A DNA stretch of 64,000 bases from Arcanobacterium haemolyticum DSM 20595 (GCF_000092365.1 NC_014218.1:930001-994000); one strand, 5' to 3'; counted from the first letter of the stretch, positions 36,517 to 46,751 are shown. The notes: generated from the sequence alone by a model not told the origin. Numbers and translations: made by a program.

Positions 36517-37074
36517 GTGGCAACCACAAACGATCTCAAGAACGGCATGGTGCTAAAGATTGACAACCAGCTCTGGCAGGTTGTGGAATTCCAGCATGTC
36601 AAGCCGGGCAAGGGCCCAGCATTCGTTCGTACGAAGCTCAAGAATGTCTTGTCCGGCAAGAACGTTGATAAGACGTTCAACGCAGGTGTGAAGGTTGAGA
36701 CTGCAACGGTTGATCGCCGTGACATGCAGTACCTCTACAACGATGGCACCGATTTCATTTTCATGGATCTGGATACCTACGAACAGCTTCCTGTGACCGC
36801 TGAAGTGGTTGGCACTGCAAAGAACTTTATGTTGGAGAACTCTAACGCAATCGTGGCTATGCATGAAGGCACAGTCCTCTTTATTGAGCTCCCAGCATCG
36901 GTTGTTCTTGAAGTTACCTACACCGAACCAGGCCTCCAGGGCGATCGTTCGAACTCTGGCACCAAGCCAGCTACCGTGGAAACCGGTTACGAACTTCAGG
37001 TTCCGCTCTTCCTTGACCAGGGTACCAAGATCAAGGTTGATACCCGCACCGGTGAGTACATCAACCGCGCCTGA
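36517..37074 (+). CDS. efp: Translation elongation factor P
   Basis: EF-P helps ribosomes make polyproline bonds. The 185-residue protein has the three-barrel family layout, with the tip lysine 32 in VKPGKGPAF, the region modified in other bacteria. The end shows the signature [16 protein letters not shown]. No modification enzyme (EpmA, YmfI or similar) is seen here. The start is GTG 36517, preceded by no clear ribosome site. TAAAAT at 36475-36480 may be a -10. The gene follows the aro operon after 65 bases and shares one base with nusB. Confidence 0.96.
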   Translation: MATTNDLKNGMVLKIDNQLWQVVEFQHVKPGKGPAFVRTKLKNVLSGKNVDKTFNAGVKVETATVDRRDMQYLYNDGTDFIFMDLDTYEQLPVTAEVVGTAKNFMLENSNAIVAMHEGTVLFIELPASVVLEVTYTEPGLQGDRSNSGTKPATVETGYELQVPLFLDQGTKIKVDTRTGEYINRA

Positions 37075-37553
37075 TGAGTAACGAAGAACGTACACAACAG
37101 CGGCGGAATAACGGCCGGAAGGGCCGCTCGCTGCAGCGCCAGCGTGCGCTCGATGTCCTCTACGAAGCTGACGTACGTGGAGCAGAACATGATCTTGCAT
37201 CTTTGCTTGAAGAACGTTCACAGCTCTCGCCATCACAGCAGCCAATCCAAAAGTATGGTCAACTCATTGTGAGCACCTACGCCGAATGGGCAGATGATGT
37301 TGATTCGATGATCGAAGCAGCATCGCCTCAATGGGCACTGGCACGTATGAGCGTTGTTGATCGTAACTTGTTGCGTATTGGCGCAACTGAGCTCATGTAT
37401 CTTGATGTTCCAACTGCTATCGTGGTGAAGGAAATTACGGCGCTTGTTCGAGATTTCTCCACTGATAAAGCCGTTGGATTCACGATGGGCGTGCTGAATC
37501 GGATTGCAGAAATCCGTTCGGAAGAAACATCTGGACGTGACACATCGGAATAA
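37074..37553 (+). CDS. nusB: Transcription antitermination/termination factor NusB
   Basis: NusB binds boxA RNA with S10 (NusE) and supports antitermination of rRNA operons. The 159-residue all-helical protein begins with a basic RKGRSLQRQRALDVLYEAD segment that matches the family start (after about ten extra residues), and contains WALARMSVVDRNLLRIGATELMY in part and the ending FSTDKAVGFTMGVLNRIAE region. The ATG overlaps the efp stop (TGATG). The efp-nusB pairing is common in actinobacteria. A terminator hairpin with a T-rich tail follows. Confidence 0.94.
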   Translation: MSNEERTQQRRNNGRKGRSLQRQRALDVLYEADVRGAEHDLASLLEERSQLSPSQQPIQKYGQLIVSTYAEWADDVDSMIEAASPQWALARMSVVDRNLLRIGATELMYLDVPTAIVVKEITALVRDFSTDKAVGFTMGVLNRIAEIRSEETSGRDTSE

Positions 37554-37570
37554 TATCCGAGCTTTTTACC

Positions 37571-37622
37571 ATGGGGTCCATGCCACATGATATGTGGTGT
37601 GGGCCCTCATGTTTTATTCTTT
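37571..37622 (+). terminator. Terminator after nusB
   Basis: An imperfect stem of about 16 to 18 pairs (ATGGGGTCCATGCCACAT with its near complement) closes on GAT and is followed by GTTTTATTCTTT. The remaining sequence up to mihF (to 37754) is A/T-rich and holds only that gene's leader. Confidence 0.7.
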
Positions 37623-37754
37623 GGGTGGTTCCTTGAGAAAGTTCTCAAAAATTCGTCTGAGGAGTTTTGCGATTTTGGCACTTTCTGCCACCAATGCGAG
37701 TTAGACTACGTTTATTGCATTATATGTCTCCTCACACAAAGGTGGTAAATAGAT

Positions 37755-38066
37755 ATGGTAGTTCCACATCTGACCCGGGAACAGCGCGTTAAGGCTCTCG
37801 CGAAGGCGGGTCAGGCCCGGCTACGTCGCGCTGAATTGAAGCAGGAAATTAAAGAAGGAAAGCTAACTTTGCGTGACGTTTTTGACGTTGCGGGGGATGA
37901 TGAAGCTATCGCACGTATGAAGGTAAAAGATCTCCTGATTGCTTTCCCGCGCATTGGGGAAACCAAGACGCATGCGATTATGGAAAAGATCGGTATTGCT
38001 CAGAGTCGTCGAATTGGCGGGTTAGGGCACCGCCAGCGCACCGCTTTGCTTGAACGGCTTGGGTGA
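37755..38066 (+). CDS. mihF: Actinobacterial integration host factor (mIHF)
   Basis: mIHF is a small nucleoid protein restricted to actinobacteria that bends DNA and affects supercoiling and lysogeny. The 103-residue basic protein has the typical N-terminus (PHLTREQRVKALAKAG) and the helix-two-turn-helix region MKVKDLLIAFPRIGETKTHAIM, then the G-rich RRIGGLGHRQR end. AAAGGTGG gives a strong ribosome site about nine bases upstream. Its position directly before gmk, rpoZ, coaBC, metK and priA is the conserved actinobacterial order. Confidence 0.94.
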   Translation: MVVPHLTREQRVKALAKAGQARLRRAELKQEIKEGKLTLRDVFDVAGDDEAIARMKVKDLLIAFPRIGETKTHAIMEKIGIAQSRRIGGLGHRQRTALLERLG

Positions 38067-38126
38067 ACGATCACACCAGAGTCGTATATTTATCGAAAGC
38101 GTGAAAGATCTGGCACCATAGAACAC

Positions 38127-38699
38127 ATGACTCAGATTCACGGACAAGCTTTCGTTGTATGTGGCCCCACTGCTGTTGGTAAGGGAACGGTCCTTAAGGA
38201 AGTTCTCGCACAGGATTCGGGCTTGTGGTATTCGGTTTCTGCAACTACCCGGGCGCCTCGCCCAGGGGAAATCGATGGGGTTCACTACTACTTTGTCACG
38301 CCAGAAAAATTTGATGAACTCGTTGCTACTGGTGGGATGCTTGAATGGGCCGTTGTGCACAAGATCCATCGCTATGGAACTCCGCGCCAGCCTGTTGAAG
38401 AAGCAATGGCTGCCGGCAAGAACGTCATTCTTGAGCTTGATCTTGATGGTGCACGCCAAGTCCGTAAGGCAATGCCAGAAGCGCGTCAGGTTTTCATCGC
38501 TCCACCGTCATGGGAAGAACTAGAAGGCCGCCTGAAAGGGCGCGCTACCGAATCTGAAGAAGAACAGCATCGCAGGCTAGATACCGCGCGTACTGAACTC
38601 GCAGCCCAAGATGAATTCGATGACGTGATCGTGAACGATACAGTGGCTAATGCCACCGCGGCGCTACTGAGTATTCTTACCAGTTCCGCGGTAAAATAA
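38127..38699 (+). CDS. gmk: Guanylate kinase
   Basis: Gmk converts GMP to GDP for nucleotide and alarmone pools. The 190-residue enzyme has the P-loop CGPTAVGKGTV, with Gly in place of the usual Ser/Thr after Lys (GKG), which also occurs in other actinobacterial members. The GMP-binding SATTRAPRPGEIDGVHYYF block (about 36-54) is intact, followed by GTPRQPVEEAM and ILELDLDGARQV. No strong ribosome site is visible before ATG 38127. It lies between mihF and rpoZ in the same direction. Confidence 0.94.
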   Translation: MTQIHGQAFVVCGPTAVGKGTVLKEVLAQDSGLWYSVSATTRAPRPGEIDGVHYYFVTPEKFDELVATGGMLEWAVVHKIHRYGTPRQPVEEAMAAGKNVILELDLDGARQVRKAMPEARQVFIAPPSWEELEGRLKGRATESEEEQHRRLDTARTELAAQDEFDDVIVNDTVANATAALLSILTSSAVK

Positions 38700-38744
38700 T
38701 CATCTGTATAAGAACCGGCCGATCCACTTGTAGAAGAGGTACAC

Positions 38745-39008
38745 ATGTCTGGAACAACCGCCAACCCAGAGGGTATTACGTCCCCGGCAATCGACAACCT
38801 GTTAGAGAAGGTCGATTCCAAGTACACGTTGGCTGTTTTCGGTGCAGCTCGTGCACGTCAGATTAACTCCTACCGTCAGGAACTCAAGTCTGGCGATGGC
38901 AACATCACCAGCATCGGTCCACTCGTTCAGTCTTCTCCAGAAGATAAGCCACTCTCGGTTGCGCTTCAAGAAGTTGCTGACGATAAGCTGAAGTTCACAC
39001 GCGAGTAA
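38745..39008 (+). CDS. rpoZ: RNA polymerase omega subunit
   Basis: Omega stabilises the beta-prime subunit of RNA polymerase. The 87-residue protein has the family core: ITSPAIDNLLEKVDSKYTL at the start (quoted in part), AARARQINSYRQEL with the conserved RARQIN, and a KPLSVALQEVADDKL end. AGAAGAGG precedes ATG 38745. The gmk-rpoZ-coaBC order is standard. The stop is one base from coaBC, so the two are cotranscribed. Confidence 0.95.
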   Translation: MSGTTANPEGITSPAIDNLLEKVDSKYTLAVFGAARARQINSYRQELKSGDGNITSIGPLVQSSPEDKPLSVALQEVADDKLKFTRE

Positions 39009-39009
39009 C

Positions 39010-40311
39010 ATGAACTCACATCTTAGTGAACGAGCCTCCCAATCGGGAGGCTTGTCTCATGCCCAGCCACGAGTACTCTTTGGGGTTACTGGTGGCATTG
39101 CCGCATATAAAGCAGTTACAGCAGTGCGTAGATTACGCCAGTGGGGCGCCAACGTCGTCGTCGTCCCAACTCATGCGGCACTGGACATGGTGGGGAAAAC
39201 AACGTGGGAAGCGATCTCTGGAAACCCAGTTCACGTGGATATTCCAGAAGAAGCTCACGCGGTTGTTCACGTGAATACGGGAGCGCAAGCGGATCTGTTC
39301 GTCGTCGCTCCAGGTACAGCACACACCATCGCGAAACTCGCACACGGTTTAGCCGATAATCTCCTTACAGCATCGGCGCTTGTGGCAACCTGCCCACGGC
39401 TCATCGCGCCTGCCATGCACACCCAAATGTGGGAACATCCAGCAACCCAAGAAAATATCGCAACGCTCGTCCGCCACGGATGGTCACTCATCGGCCCGGC
39501 AAACGGGCAGCTCACGGGCTCAGATTCAGGTATCGGACGGATGGAAGAACCTGAAAATATCGCGCATGAAGCGATCGCGATGCTCGAAAAACTCGGTTTT
39601 AACGCGGCTGGCACCCCAGAAAATACTGGTTTAACCTGGGTTATTTCCGCAGGAGGAACCCACGAAGCAATCGATCCGGTACGTTACATTGGCAACCATT
39701 CGTCAGGACTCATGGGAGTCCATATTGCCAACGCGGCCCGGGCGTGCGGGCATAACGTTACGCTCGTGGCGGCAAATATCACTTCCACGGTACTGGAGAA
39801 ATGTGCGCCTGGCGTCATGATCGTTCCTGTCACAAGTGCACGTGACGTCCATGAAACGATGGATCACTACGCACATGCCGCGAACGTGATCGTAATGGCC
39901 GCAGCTATCAGCGATTATCGGGTGGTAGAATCCGCAACCAAAATTAAACGCGGGGGAGAACTCACCTTGCACCTCGAACCAAACCCGGATATCTTGCACG
40001 ACCTCGCCACAAACCGGCGTCACCCTGGCCAGTGTGTTGTTGGCTTCGCAGCAGAAACAGGGGACAACACCACGTCCTACCTGGACTACGGCAAACAAAA
40101 AGCACGCCGCAAGGGAGCAGATCTGCTGGTGATCAATAAAGTTGGGGGAGGCGACGGTTTTGGCGATGTTGCCACAACTGTCACGATTGTCACCTCAAAC
40201 GCTACTGAAGAAGGCTCGTTCTCTGGAACAAAAATCCGGGTAGCACAGAAAATCGTCGAAACAATTGAACGTCTATCACATAACGGCACACAGAAAGAAG
40301 AACGTCCATGA
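39010..40311 (+). CDS. coaBC: Bifunctional phosphopantothenoylcysteine decarboxylase/synthetase
   Basis: CoaBC carries out two steps of coenzyme A synthesis: joining cysteine to 4'-phosphopantothenate, then decarboxylating the product. In the 433-residue protein the N-terminal CoaC half is a flavodoxin-like FMN domain ([12 protein letters not shown], then PAMHTQMW near 136). The CoaB half starts near 215 with [16 protein letters not shown] and HSSGLMG, and later has AAAISDYR and the conserved Lys-rich ATKIKR segment. The start ATG 39010 gives about 20 residues before the first motif. The gene overlaps metK by four bases. CoaC requires FMN. Confidence 0.95.
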   Translation: MNSHLSERASQSGGLSHAQPRVLFGVTGGIAAYKAVTAVRRLRQWGANVVVVPTHAALDMVGKTTWEAISGNPVHVDIPEEAHAVVHVNTGAQADLFVVAPGTAHTIAKLAHGLADNLLTASALVATCPRLIAPAMHTQMWEHPATQENIATLVRHGWSLIGPANGQLTGSDSGIGRMEEPENIAHEAIAMLEKLGFNAAGTPENTGLTWVISAGGTHEAIDPVRYIGNHSSGLMGVHIANAARACGHNVTLVAANITSTVLEKCAPGVMIVPVTSARDVHETMDHYAHAANVIVMAAAISDYRVVESATKIKRGGELTLHLEPNPDILHDLATNRRHPGQCVVGFAAETGDNTTSYLDYGKQKARRKGADLLVINKVGGGDGFGDVATTVTIVTSNATEEGSFSGTKIRVAQKIVETIERLSHNGTQKEERP

Positions 40312-41504
40312 CTTTACAGCCATTCACCTCGGAATCAGTCACAGAAGGACATCCAGACAAAGTCTGTGACAAGATCGCAGATTCAATTCTTGACGCAATT
40401 CTTGCGCAGGATCCACACTCGCGTGTGGCGGTAGAAACGATGGTCACAACCGGACTTGTCCATGTAGCTGGCGAAGTCACCACTGAAGGATACGTAGAGA
40501 TTCCAGAAATCGTCCGGGCAGTTGTAAACGAAATCGGCTACACGTCTTCTTCTATTGGCTTCGATGGTTCTTCATGCGGTATCTCCGCTTCTATTGATCA
40601 GCAATCGCCAGATATTGCGGGTTCTGTTGATACCTCGTTGGAAGTTCGTAGCGGGGCTGCTGTGGATGCGCTCGATCAGCAAGGCGCTGGCGATCAAGGG
40701 CTTATGTTCGGTTTTGCATCGAATGAAACCGAAACGTTGATGCCGTTGCCGATTTTCTTGTCTCACCGGCTGTCTGAGCGTCTTTCTGAGGTGCGTAAGC
40801 AGGGCATCGTTGCCGGGTTGCGCCCGGACGGCAAGACTCAGGTCACGGTGAACTATGACGGCGTTACTCCGGTGAGCATCGATACGGTGGTTGTGTCTAC
40901 TCAGCACGATCCACAGATCACGCTGGAAGAACTCCAAAAAGCGATCATCGAACACGTGATTACCCCTGTGTTGTCCCAGTATGCAGGCAATGTTGCGTGG
41001 GATAGCGTGACCTTCTTGGTGAACCCTTCTGGCCGTTTCGAAATCGGTGGCCCAATGGGTGACGCGGGCGTGACTGGCCGCAAGATCATCGTAGATACCT
41101 ACGGCGGTATGGCACGCCACGGTGGTGGTGCATTCTCTGGTAAGGATCCATCGAAGGTTGACAGGTCTGCGTCGTATGCGGCCCGTTGGGTAGCGAAGAA
41201 CGTGGTGGCAGCGCAGCTTGCTGATCGTTGCGAGGTTCAGGTTGCGTATGCGATTGGCCGTGCACGCCCAGTTTCAGTGCGTGTTGAAACCTTTGGTACG
41301 AACCACGTTGACGAATCCGTGATTGCCGATGCCGTGAAGTCAGTGTTCGATTTGCGTCCGGCTGCGATTATTCGCGATCTGGATTTGTTGCGTCCGATTT
41401 ACGCGTTAACCTCGAACTATGGTCACTTTGGCCGCGAGCTTGACGAATTCACGTGGGAAAAGACTGATCGCGTAGAACAACTTCGGGTTGCCGCTGGTTT
41501 GTGA
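40308..41504 (+). CDS. metK: S-adenosylmethionine synthetase
   Basis: MetK makes S-adenosylmethionine from methionine and ATP. The 398-residue protein starts [20 protein letters not shown] (quoted in part), has the [10 protein letters not shown] loop (about 125), the flexible-loop and methionine-binding segments, and the phosphate-binding [17 protein letters not shown] signature (about 265-281, quoted as the motif). The ATG overlaps the coaBC stop (ATGA). After the stop a 10-base-pair stem without a T-tract separates it from priA. Confidence 0.97.
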   Translation: MTLQPFTSESVTEGHPDKVCDKIADSILDAILAQDPHSRVAVETMVTTGLVHVAGEVTTEGYVEIPEIVRAVVNEIGYTSSSIGFDGSSCGISASIDQQSPDIAGSVDTSLEVRSGAAVDALDQQGAGDQGLMFGFASNETETLMPLPIFLSHRLSERLSEVRKQGIVAGLRPDGKTQVTVNYDGVTPVSIDTVVVSTQHDPQITLEELQKAIIEHVITPVLSQYAGNVAWDSVTFLVNPSGRFEIGGPMGDAGVTGRKIIVDTYGGMARHGGGAFSGKDPSKVDRSASYAARWVAKNVVAAQLADRCEVQVAYAIGRARPVSVRVETFGTNHVDESVIADAVKSVFDLRPAAIIRDLDLLRPIYALTSNYGHFGRELDEFTWEKTDRVEQLRVAAGL

Positions 41505-41507
41505 ATC

Positions 41508-41542
41508 GGTGACGCGGGCACGCAAGGCGTAGCCGCGTCACC
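41508..41542 (+). other. Hairpin between metK and priA
   Basis: GGTGACGCGG (41508-41517) pairs perfectly with 41533-41542 across a 15-base loop that holds a nested CGC/GCG pair. No T-run follows, so termination here would need help from Rho or be partial. Confidence 0.5.
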
Positions 41543-41577
41543 AAACTGTGGTGGAGCTGTGTGCTTGACTTGATAAT

Positions 41578-43650
41578 ATGAGTGACCTGTTTTCATTACC
41601 TGAATTTTCGGAGCAAGAAGAGCTGCTGCGTCTTGAACCAGTAGAACGTGCCGTGGCATCGGCTGTGCCTGCTCCGGTTGCGAAGGTTGTTGTGGACGTT
41701 CCACACATCCACATGGGCAGTGTGTTCGATTATGAAGTGCCCGAAAAGTTCGCTGATGTTCCACTGGGTGCTCGTGTGATTGTTGATGTGGGGGCAAACA
41801 GAGTATCTGGATTCATCGTTGATCGGGTGGATCGAACCAGATTTAGCACTGGATTGCGCCCGATTCATAAGGTTGTTTCAGCGCAACCGGTAGTTGATCC
41901 AGCCATTTATGTTCTCGCTCAAAAGGTAGCGGAGCGGCAAAGTTCCACTGTTGCACAGTGCTTTAAGCTGGCTATTCCACAGCGGCACGCGCGGGCTGAA
42001 AAAGAATTTTTAGCCCGCGAATATGCTGATCTTTCTCCGATCGATGCCCCAGAATCTGGGCCTTGGGCAGCGTATGAAGGCGGTCCAATTCTTTTGGAAC
42101 GGCTACAGCGCGGTGACACGTCGCGAGCTCTTGTCCACATGCGCAGCGTTGATACGGTTGCGGATCTATGCGAACGAATCGTGCAGGCATCGGCTAGCGG
42201 AAGCCACGGTGTGATCGTCGTGTTTCCCACAGCTCGGCAGGCAAAGGGATATGCAGAAGCATTATCTCATGCACTCGGTCAACGCGTAGCCACGATGGTG
42301 GCCGAAGATTCCCCTGAAGAACGGTATCGCACGTTCCTAGAAGTGAAGAACGGCTATATCAATATCGTTGTGGGCACACGCAACGCTGCCTGGGCTCCAG
42401 TTCAGAATCTTGGGCTCGTAGTGATAATCGATGATCACCATCGTTCACACATAGAACTGCACAATCCGTATATTCATACACGCGATCTGCTGTTATTGCG
42501 GAGCGTCCAGGCTGATTGCAGTTTTGTGGCGCTTAACTATGGGCCGTCAGTTGAATTGGTTGCGTCTACGGCAAGCAACGTTGTTCCAGTCGTGCCACTA
42601 AACGGGAGCAATCCGCACTCCGTTCCCCAAGTAATAGCCGCATCAGCGTTGGCATATGAAGGCGAACAATGGTCACGAATGCCGTCGTCTGTTTTTACCG
42701 TGGTACGAAGTGGGCTCGAACGGGGAAACGTCCTGATCGTTGTGCCGCGAACTGGCTATATCCCAGTGGTAGCATGTGCACGATGCCGTGAACTGGCATC
42801 GTGCCCGGTGTGTGACGGGCGTATTCAGATTGATGGGCCTGGCCAGCCACCACGATGTTCACGATGTGCAACGATTATCAACGATTTTACCTGCCGGCAT
42901 TGCAAGCATCATCGCCTCAAACCAGTGCGGATCGGTTCGCACCGCACTGCTCAAGAAATCGGCCGTGCTTTTCGTGGCGTGCCGATTCATGTTGCTGGAA
43001 TAAGCGAAGAGATCGCTCCCAGTACAGATGAGAATCGGATTGTGATCGCAACACCTGGCGCTCTTCCACGGATGCCAGAACCGTTTAGCGCAGTGGTTGT
43101 TCTTGATGCTGGATATCTTCTTCGGTCAGAAAAACTGGATGCTGAAGTCTACTTCTTACGTTCTCTCACTCATATCGCAACCACGGTGGCTCCACGTGCT
43201 GATGGCGGTCAGATGCTTATCGTAGGAGATGTCCCTGGCTCACTGATGCTGACACTGAAAAAATGGGATATGTATGGGTGGGCAATGAAAGCTTTGAATG
43301 AACGCCGTGAATTATCGTTACCTCCTGCCTATGTGTGGACTGAAGTGACTGGAACGATGGATACACTGCGCCACTATCTTTCGATCCTTCAAGCGTTTGC
43401 GCAGCAAGCAGGGTTCGTTGCCGAAAAACGGCCGCTTGCCACACTGCTAGGAACTGGCGCCCAAGAACTGATTCCCGGCATGCGAGTTGTGGGACCGTAT
43501 CCAGGAAAAGATACAGATGATCTGCATGTGTATCTCACCTTCCCTGAAACGGCACGTGAGGCGATAACACCGGTCATTGCTCATGCACACAAAACGTTTT
43601 CCGTTCAAAAACTTGGCCGAATCACTATCAAGATAGACACATCTGTGTAA
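41578..43650 (+). CDS. priA: Probable primosomal protein N' (PriA) without helicase motifs
   Basis: PriA restarts replication at repaired forks. The 690-residue protein keeps the N-terminal 3'-DNA-binding domain (VPHIHMGSVFDYEVP) and the central zinc cluster (CARCRELASCPVC, CSRCATIINDFTCRHCKHH, near 399-447). The ATPase motifs are lost: where Walker A should be there is ALVHMRSVDTVADL, and the DEAH box reads IIDDHH. This state is usual for actinobacterial PriA, which probably acts as a loader without its own helicase. ATG 41578 has no strong ribosome site. It lies between metK and fmt, the normal order. Confidence 0.88.
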   Translation: MSDLFSLPEFSEQEELLRLEPVERAVASAVPAPVAKVVVDVPHIHMGSVFDYEVPEKFADVPLGARVIVDVGANRVSGFIVDRVDRTRFSTGLRPIHKVVSAQPVVDPAIYVLAQKVAERQSSTVAQCFKLAIPQRHARAEKEFLAREYADLSPIDAPESGPWAAYEGGPILLERLQRGDTSRALVHMRSVDTVADLCERIVQASASGSHGVIVVFPTARQAKGYAEALSHALGQRVATMVAEDSPEERYRTFLEVKNGYINIVVGTRNAAWAPVQNLGLVVIIDDHHRSHIELHNPYIHTRDLLLLRSVQADCSFVALNYGPSVELVASTASNVVPVVPLNGSNPHSVPQVIAASALAYEGEQWSRMPSSVFTVVRSGLERGNVLIVVPRTGYIPVVACARCRELASCPVCDGRIQIDGPGQPPRCSRCATIINDFTCRHCKHHRLKPVRIGSHRTAQEIGRAFRGVPIHVAGISEEIAPSTDENRIVIATPGALPRMPEPFSAVVVLDAGYLLRSEKLDAEVYFLRSLTHIATTVAPRADGGQMLIVGDVPGSLMLTLKKWDMYGWAMKALNERRELSLPPAYVWTEVTGTMDTLRHYLSILQAFAQQAGFVAEKRPLATLLGTGAQELIPGMRVVGPYPGKDTDDLHVYLTFPETAREAITPVIAHAHKTFSVQKLGRITIKIDTSV

Positions 43651-43654
43651 GCCG

Positions 43655-43690
43655 TTCAAATCTCGAGATAAAGAAAGATACACTAAAGAC
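43655..43690 (+). promoter_or_regulatory. Promoter of fmt giving a leaderless mRNA
   Basis: TTCAAA (43655-43660) and TACACT (43679-43684) are 18 bases apart, and the GTG of fmt begins six bases after the -10. No ribosome site is suitably placed. Confidence 0.5.
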
Positions 43691-44617
43691 GTGCGTATTA
43701 TTTTTGCAGGTACACCAGCAACAGCAATCCCTTCTCTCCATCGGCTTATGCAAGATCATGAAGTCGTAGCAGTGCTCACTCGTGCTCCCGCTCCCGTGGG
43801 ACGGAAGAAAGTGCTCACCCCGTCTCCTGTTCATCAAGAAGCAGAAAAGTTAGGGCTGCCAGTTCTTACTCCTACATCACTTCGTGGAGAAGAAATCGAA
43901 GAACAGCTTCGTGCTTTCGCGCCAGAAGCTATTGCAGTAGTGGCATATGGTTTACTCATTCCGAAAAATCTTCTAGATCTTCCACAGCACGGTTGGCTCA
44001 ACCTTCACTATTCGCTCCTTCCACGGTGGCGTGGGGCCGCACCTGTACAATACGCCGTTGCTGCAGGAGATACGATAACGGGCACGTGCGTATTCCAGAT
44101 CGAAGCAGGGCTGGATACTGGCCCGATTTTTGATGTAGAAGAACACGCAGTTGATGGCCGTAGCTCTGGAGATTTACTCAATGCGCTATCTGATTCGGGT
44201 GCGGAACAGCTGGCTCGCGTCTTTGCTGCACTAGAGCAGGGAAGTGCCAAATCAACCCCTCAAGAAGGGGAAGTCACATTGGCTCCACAGCTTTCTACGC
44301 GCGATTCGTTTATCGATTTTTCGCAACCAGCAAAGGTGATCGATGCGAAGATTCGTGGATACTACCCAGAACCAGGGCCGTGGACGTACGTAGAAGGCCA
44401 GCGAATTAAACTCGCCCCGGTCACAGTTACTGATGAAACCGGAATCCCGGCAGGCCGGGTAGTGCCAGGCAAGCACGTCAAGGTAGGTACCGGCACCACC
44501 GCCGTCGTGCTATCTGACGTCACGCCGGCTGGAAAGAAAACGATGGCCGCAGAAGCGTGGGCTCGAGGATTGAATGATGGCGATACATCGTTCCACACAG
44601 GGGAGGAAACCAAATGA
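43691..44617 (+). CDS. fmt: Methionyl-tRNA formyltransferase
   Basis: Fmt formylates initiator Met-tRNA using 10-formyl-tetrahydrofolate. The 308-residue protein begins RIIFAGTPATAIPSL and has the folate/formyl site HYSLLPRWRGAAP (about 112-124, with the Asn-x-His just before it) and DTGPIFD. The C-terminal OB-like domain starts near 205. The start is GTG 43691, required for the conserved N-terminus. A -10 box six bases upstream suggests a leaderless transcript. It overlaps rsmB by four bases (ATGA). Confidence 0.95.
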   Translation: MRIIFAGTPATAIPSLHRLMQDHEVVAVLTRAPAPVGRKKVLTPSPVHQEAEKLGLPVLTPTSLRGEEIEEQLRAFAPEAIAVVAYGLLIPKNLLDLPQHGWLNLHYSLLPRWRGAAPVQYAVAAGDTITGTCVFQIEAGLDTGPIFDVEEHAVDGRSSGDLLNALSDSGAEQLARVFAALEQGSAKSTPQEGEVTLAPQLSTRDSFIDFSQPAKVIDAKIRGYYPEPGPWTYVEGQRIKLAPVTVTDETGIPAGRVVPGKHVKVGTGTTAVVLSDVTPAGKKTMAAEAWARGLNDGDTSFHTGEETK

Positions 44618-46068
44618 GTTCACAGCGTCCGACTAACTGGAAGCCAGGCCGCGGTGCATCGGATCGGGCACGTCTGGTCGTTTTCGACGTGCTTATGGCA
44701 GTTGAAGAAGACGGCGCCTACGCCAACCTTGCTCTCCCGCGTGAAATCCGCCGGGCCCGCCTGAACAAACAGGACGCCTCGTATGCAACTAACTTGTGCT
44801 ACGGAACGTTGCGCCTTCTTGGCCGGTGGGATGCTATTTTGGCTCACTGTACAAACGGCCGTCCAATCGCAGAACTCGATACCGCAGTCAAAGTACTGTT
44901 GCGAATGGGTGCTCACCAACTCCTAGAATTGAAAACACCTCCACACGCAGCCATCAACGAAACCGTGGTTATTGCGCGTAACGAACTCTCTCAAGGCATC
45001 GCCGGATTTATCAATGCTGTGTTGCGCAGAGTGAGTGAGCGCACTACCGCGCAGTGGCAGCAACAATTGAAGGAAGATGCCGGCGGCAAGGTCAACTCCG
45101 TAGCATTCTTATCCACTTGGTATTCGCACCCGCAGTGGGTTGTTCGCGCCCTCGATAAGGCACTTCAGTATCATGGCCGCGAACATAAGGACATTCTCCA
45201 TGTTCTCAGATCGGACAACACTCCGGCATCTGTTTCCTTGGTTGCTCGCGGTATTTCTGTGGCGGATCTGCGTGAAGATATCCGCCGCGGTCACATGCAC
45301 TCCGAAGAAGGCGAACTTGTTGATTCGGCAGTTCTACTACATGGCGGCGATCCTAGCCGTGTGTTTGCGATCAAAGATCGGCTAGCGGGTGTTCAAGATG
45401 AAGGTTCACAGCTTGTTGCCCGCACACTTGCAGCCGCTCAGCTCGAAACAGACGATGATCTATGGCTCGATATGTGTGCCGGCCCCGGCGGCAAAACGGC
45501 CACGCTTGCCTCTATTGCAGATCAGCGTGGAAGCCGTATCCATGCCAATGAACTCCACCCGCACCGGCTTGAACTCGTCCTCGATTCGATCCAGCCATGG
45601 GCAGACATCGTCGATGTTCGTGAAGGCGACGGCCGCGATTTTGGCGATTCCACACAAGAAGGCGTGATCCCGCCCAACGGCTATGCGCGCATCCTCATCG
45701 ATGCCCCATGTACGGGAATCGGCGCCCTACGTCGTCGTCCCGAAGCTCGCTGGCGCAAAGAAGCAGGTGACGCCCTAGATCTTGCGAAACTCCAAGCAGA
45801 ACTCCTCGAAGCGGGCTGGAACGCACTCCGCCCAGGCGGCGTGCTCGGATACTCAACCTGCTCACCATACTTGGCTGAAACGTCGGAGATTATCAATGCG
45901 TTCGTGGAGAAACATCCAGAAGCGATCCGCCTCAACACGCCCGCCATCGCGTCAACGCAAGCACGCGTAGATATCGCTGGAGAAAACGGAGAACTCCAAC
46001 TCTGGCCCGATCTTCACAACTCAGACGCCATGTACCTAGCCCTTATCTCAAAGCCAGCCAACAACTAA
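44614..46068 (+). CDS. rsmB: 16S rRNA (cytosine-5) methyltransferase RsmB
   Basis: RsmB methylates C967 (E. coli numbering) of 16S rRNA. The 484-residue protein has an N-terminal NusB-like RNA-binding domain (about 15-150) with RLVVFDVLMAVEEDGAY, and a C-terminal methyltransferase with the SAM motif MCAGPGGKTATLA (about 288-300), APCTGIG with one conserved Cys, and YSTCSPY with the catalytic Cys. The ATG overlaps the fmt stop. The fmt-rsmB-rpe order is common in actinobacteria and suggests one transcript. Confidence 0.95.
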   Translation: MSSQRPTNWKPGRGASDRARLVVFDVLMAVEEDGAYANLALPREIRRARLNKQDASYATNLCYGTLRLLGRWDAILAHCTNGRPIAELDTAVKVLLRMGAHQLLELKTPPHAAINETVVIARNELSQGIAGFINAVLRRVSERTTAQWQQQLKEDAGGKVNSVAFLSTWYSHPQWVVRALDKALQYHGREHKDILHVLRSDNTPASVSLVARGISVADLREDIRRGHMHSEEGELVDSAVLLHGGDPSRVFAIKDRLAGVQDEGSQLVARTLAAAQLETDDDLWLDMCAGPGGKTATLASIADQRGSRIHANELHPHRLELVLDSIQPWADIVDVREGDGRDFGDSTQEGVIPPNGYARILIDAPCTGIGALRRRPEARWRKEAGDALDLAKLQAELLEAGWNALRPGGVLGYSTCSPYLAETSEIINAFVEKHPEAIRLNTPAIASTQARVDIAGENGELQLWPDLHNSDAMYLALISKPANN

Positions 46069-46080
46069 TGGAGTAACACT

Positions 46081-46746
46081 ATGGGAATCCGTATCAGCCC
46101 CTCAATTCTCAACTGCGACTTCTCAAACCTCACCGGAGAACTGGATAAAATCTCAAACGCTGATTGGGCACACGTGGACGTGATGGATAACCACTTCGTC
46201 CCGAACCTCACTATGGGTGTGCCGATTGTGGAAGCGATTTCGCGCGTCTCGCCAATCCCAATCGATACACACCTCATGATCGAAGATCCAGATCGCTGGG
46301 CACCTGCCTTCGTAGAAGCCGGCGCGCAATCCGTTACGTTCCACGCCGAAGCTGCAAAAGCTCCACTACGCCTTGCCCGTGAACTGCGGGCAATGGGCGC
46401 CCGCGCTGGCCTGGCCGTAAAACCTGCAACCCCAATCGAACCATACCTTGAGATCCTCAACGAATTTGACATGATTCTGATCATGACGGTCGAACCAGGA
46501 TTCGGCGGCCAATCCTTCATCGATACGATGATGCCGAAGGTGGCTAGAACCCGCGAAGCCGTGAACAAATCGGGCCTTGACGTGTGGGTACAGGTAGACG
46601 GTGGCATTTCCCGCGCCACTATCGAACAAGCAGCTAGCGCTGGTGCCGATACGTTCGTGGCCGGATCAGCTGTGTACTCGTCGCCAGATACGCACGCAGA
46701 AATCGATGCGCTTCGCGAATTAGCATCGCATCACCACTGCCACTGA
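46081..46746 (+). CDS. rpe: Ribulose-phosphate 3-epimerase
   Basis: Rpe interconverts ribulose-5-phosphate and xylulose-5-phosphate in the pentose phosphate pathway. The 221-residue TIM-barrel protein has [11 protein letters not shown] at the start, [16 protein letters not shown] with metal ligands, [19 protein letters not shown], and VDGGIS near the end. TAATGGAG before ATG 46081 is the ribosome site. In many actinobacteria riboflavin genes follow rpe; here an FMN riboswitch and a flavin importer follow instead of ribD-ribE-ribA-ribH. Confidence 0.95.
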   Translation: MGIRISPSILNCDFSNLTGELDKISNADWAHVDVMDNHFVPNLTMGVPIVEAISRVSPIPIDTHLMIEDPDRWAPAFVEAGAQSVTFHAEAAKAPLRLARELRAMGARAGLAVKPATPIEPYLEILNEFDMILIMTVEPGFGGQSFIDTMMPKVARTREAVNKSGLDVWVQVDGGISRATIEQAASAGADTFVAGSAVYSSPDTHAEIDALRELASHHHCH

Positions 46747-46751
46747 TCCTT

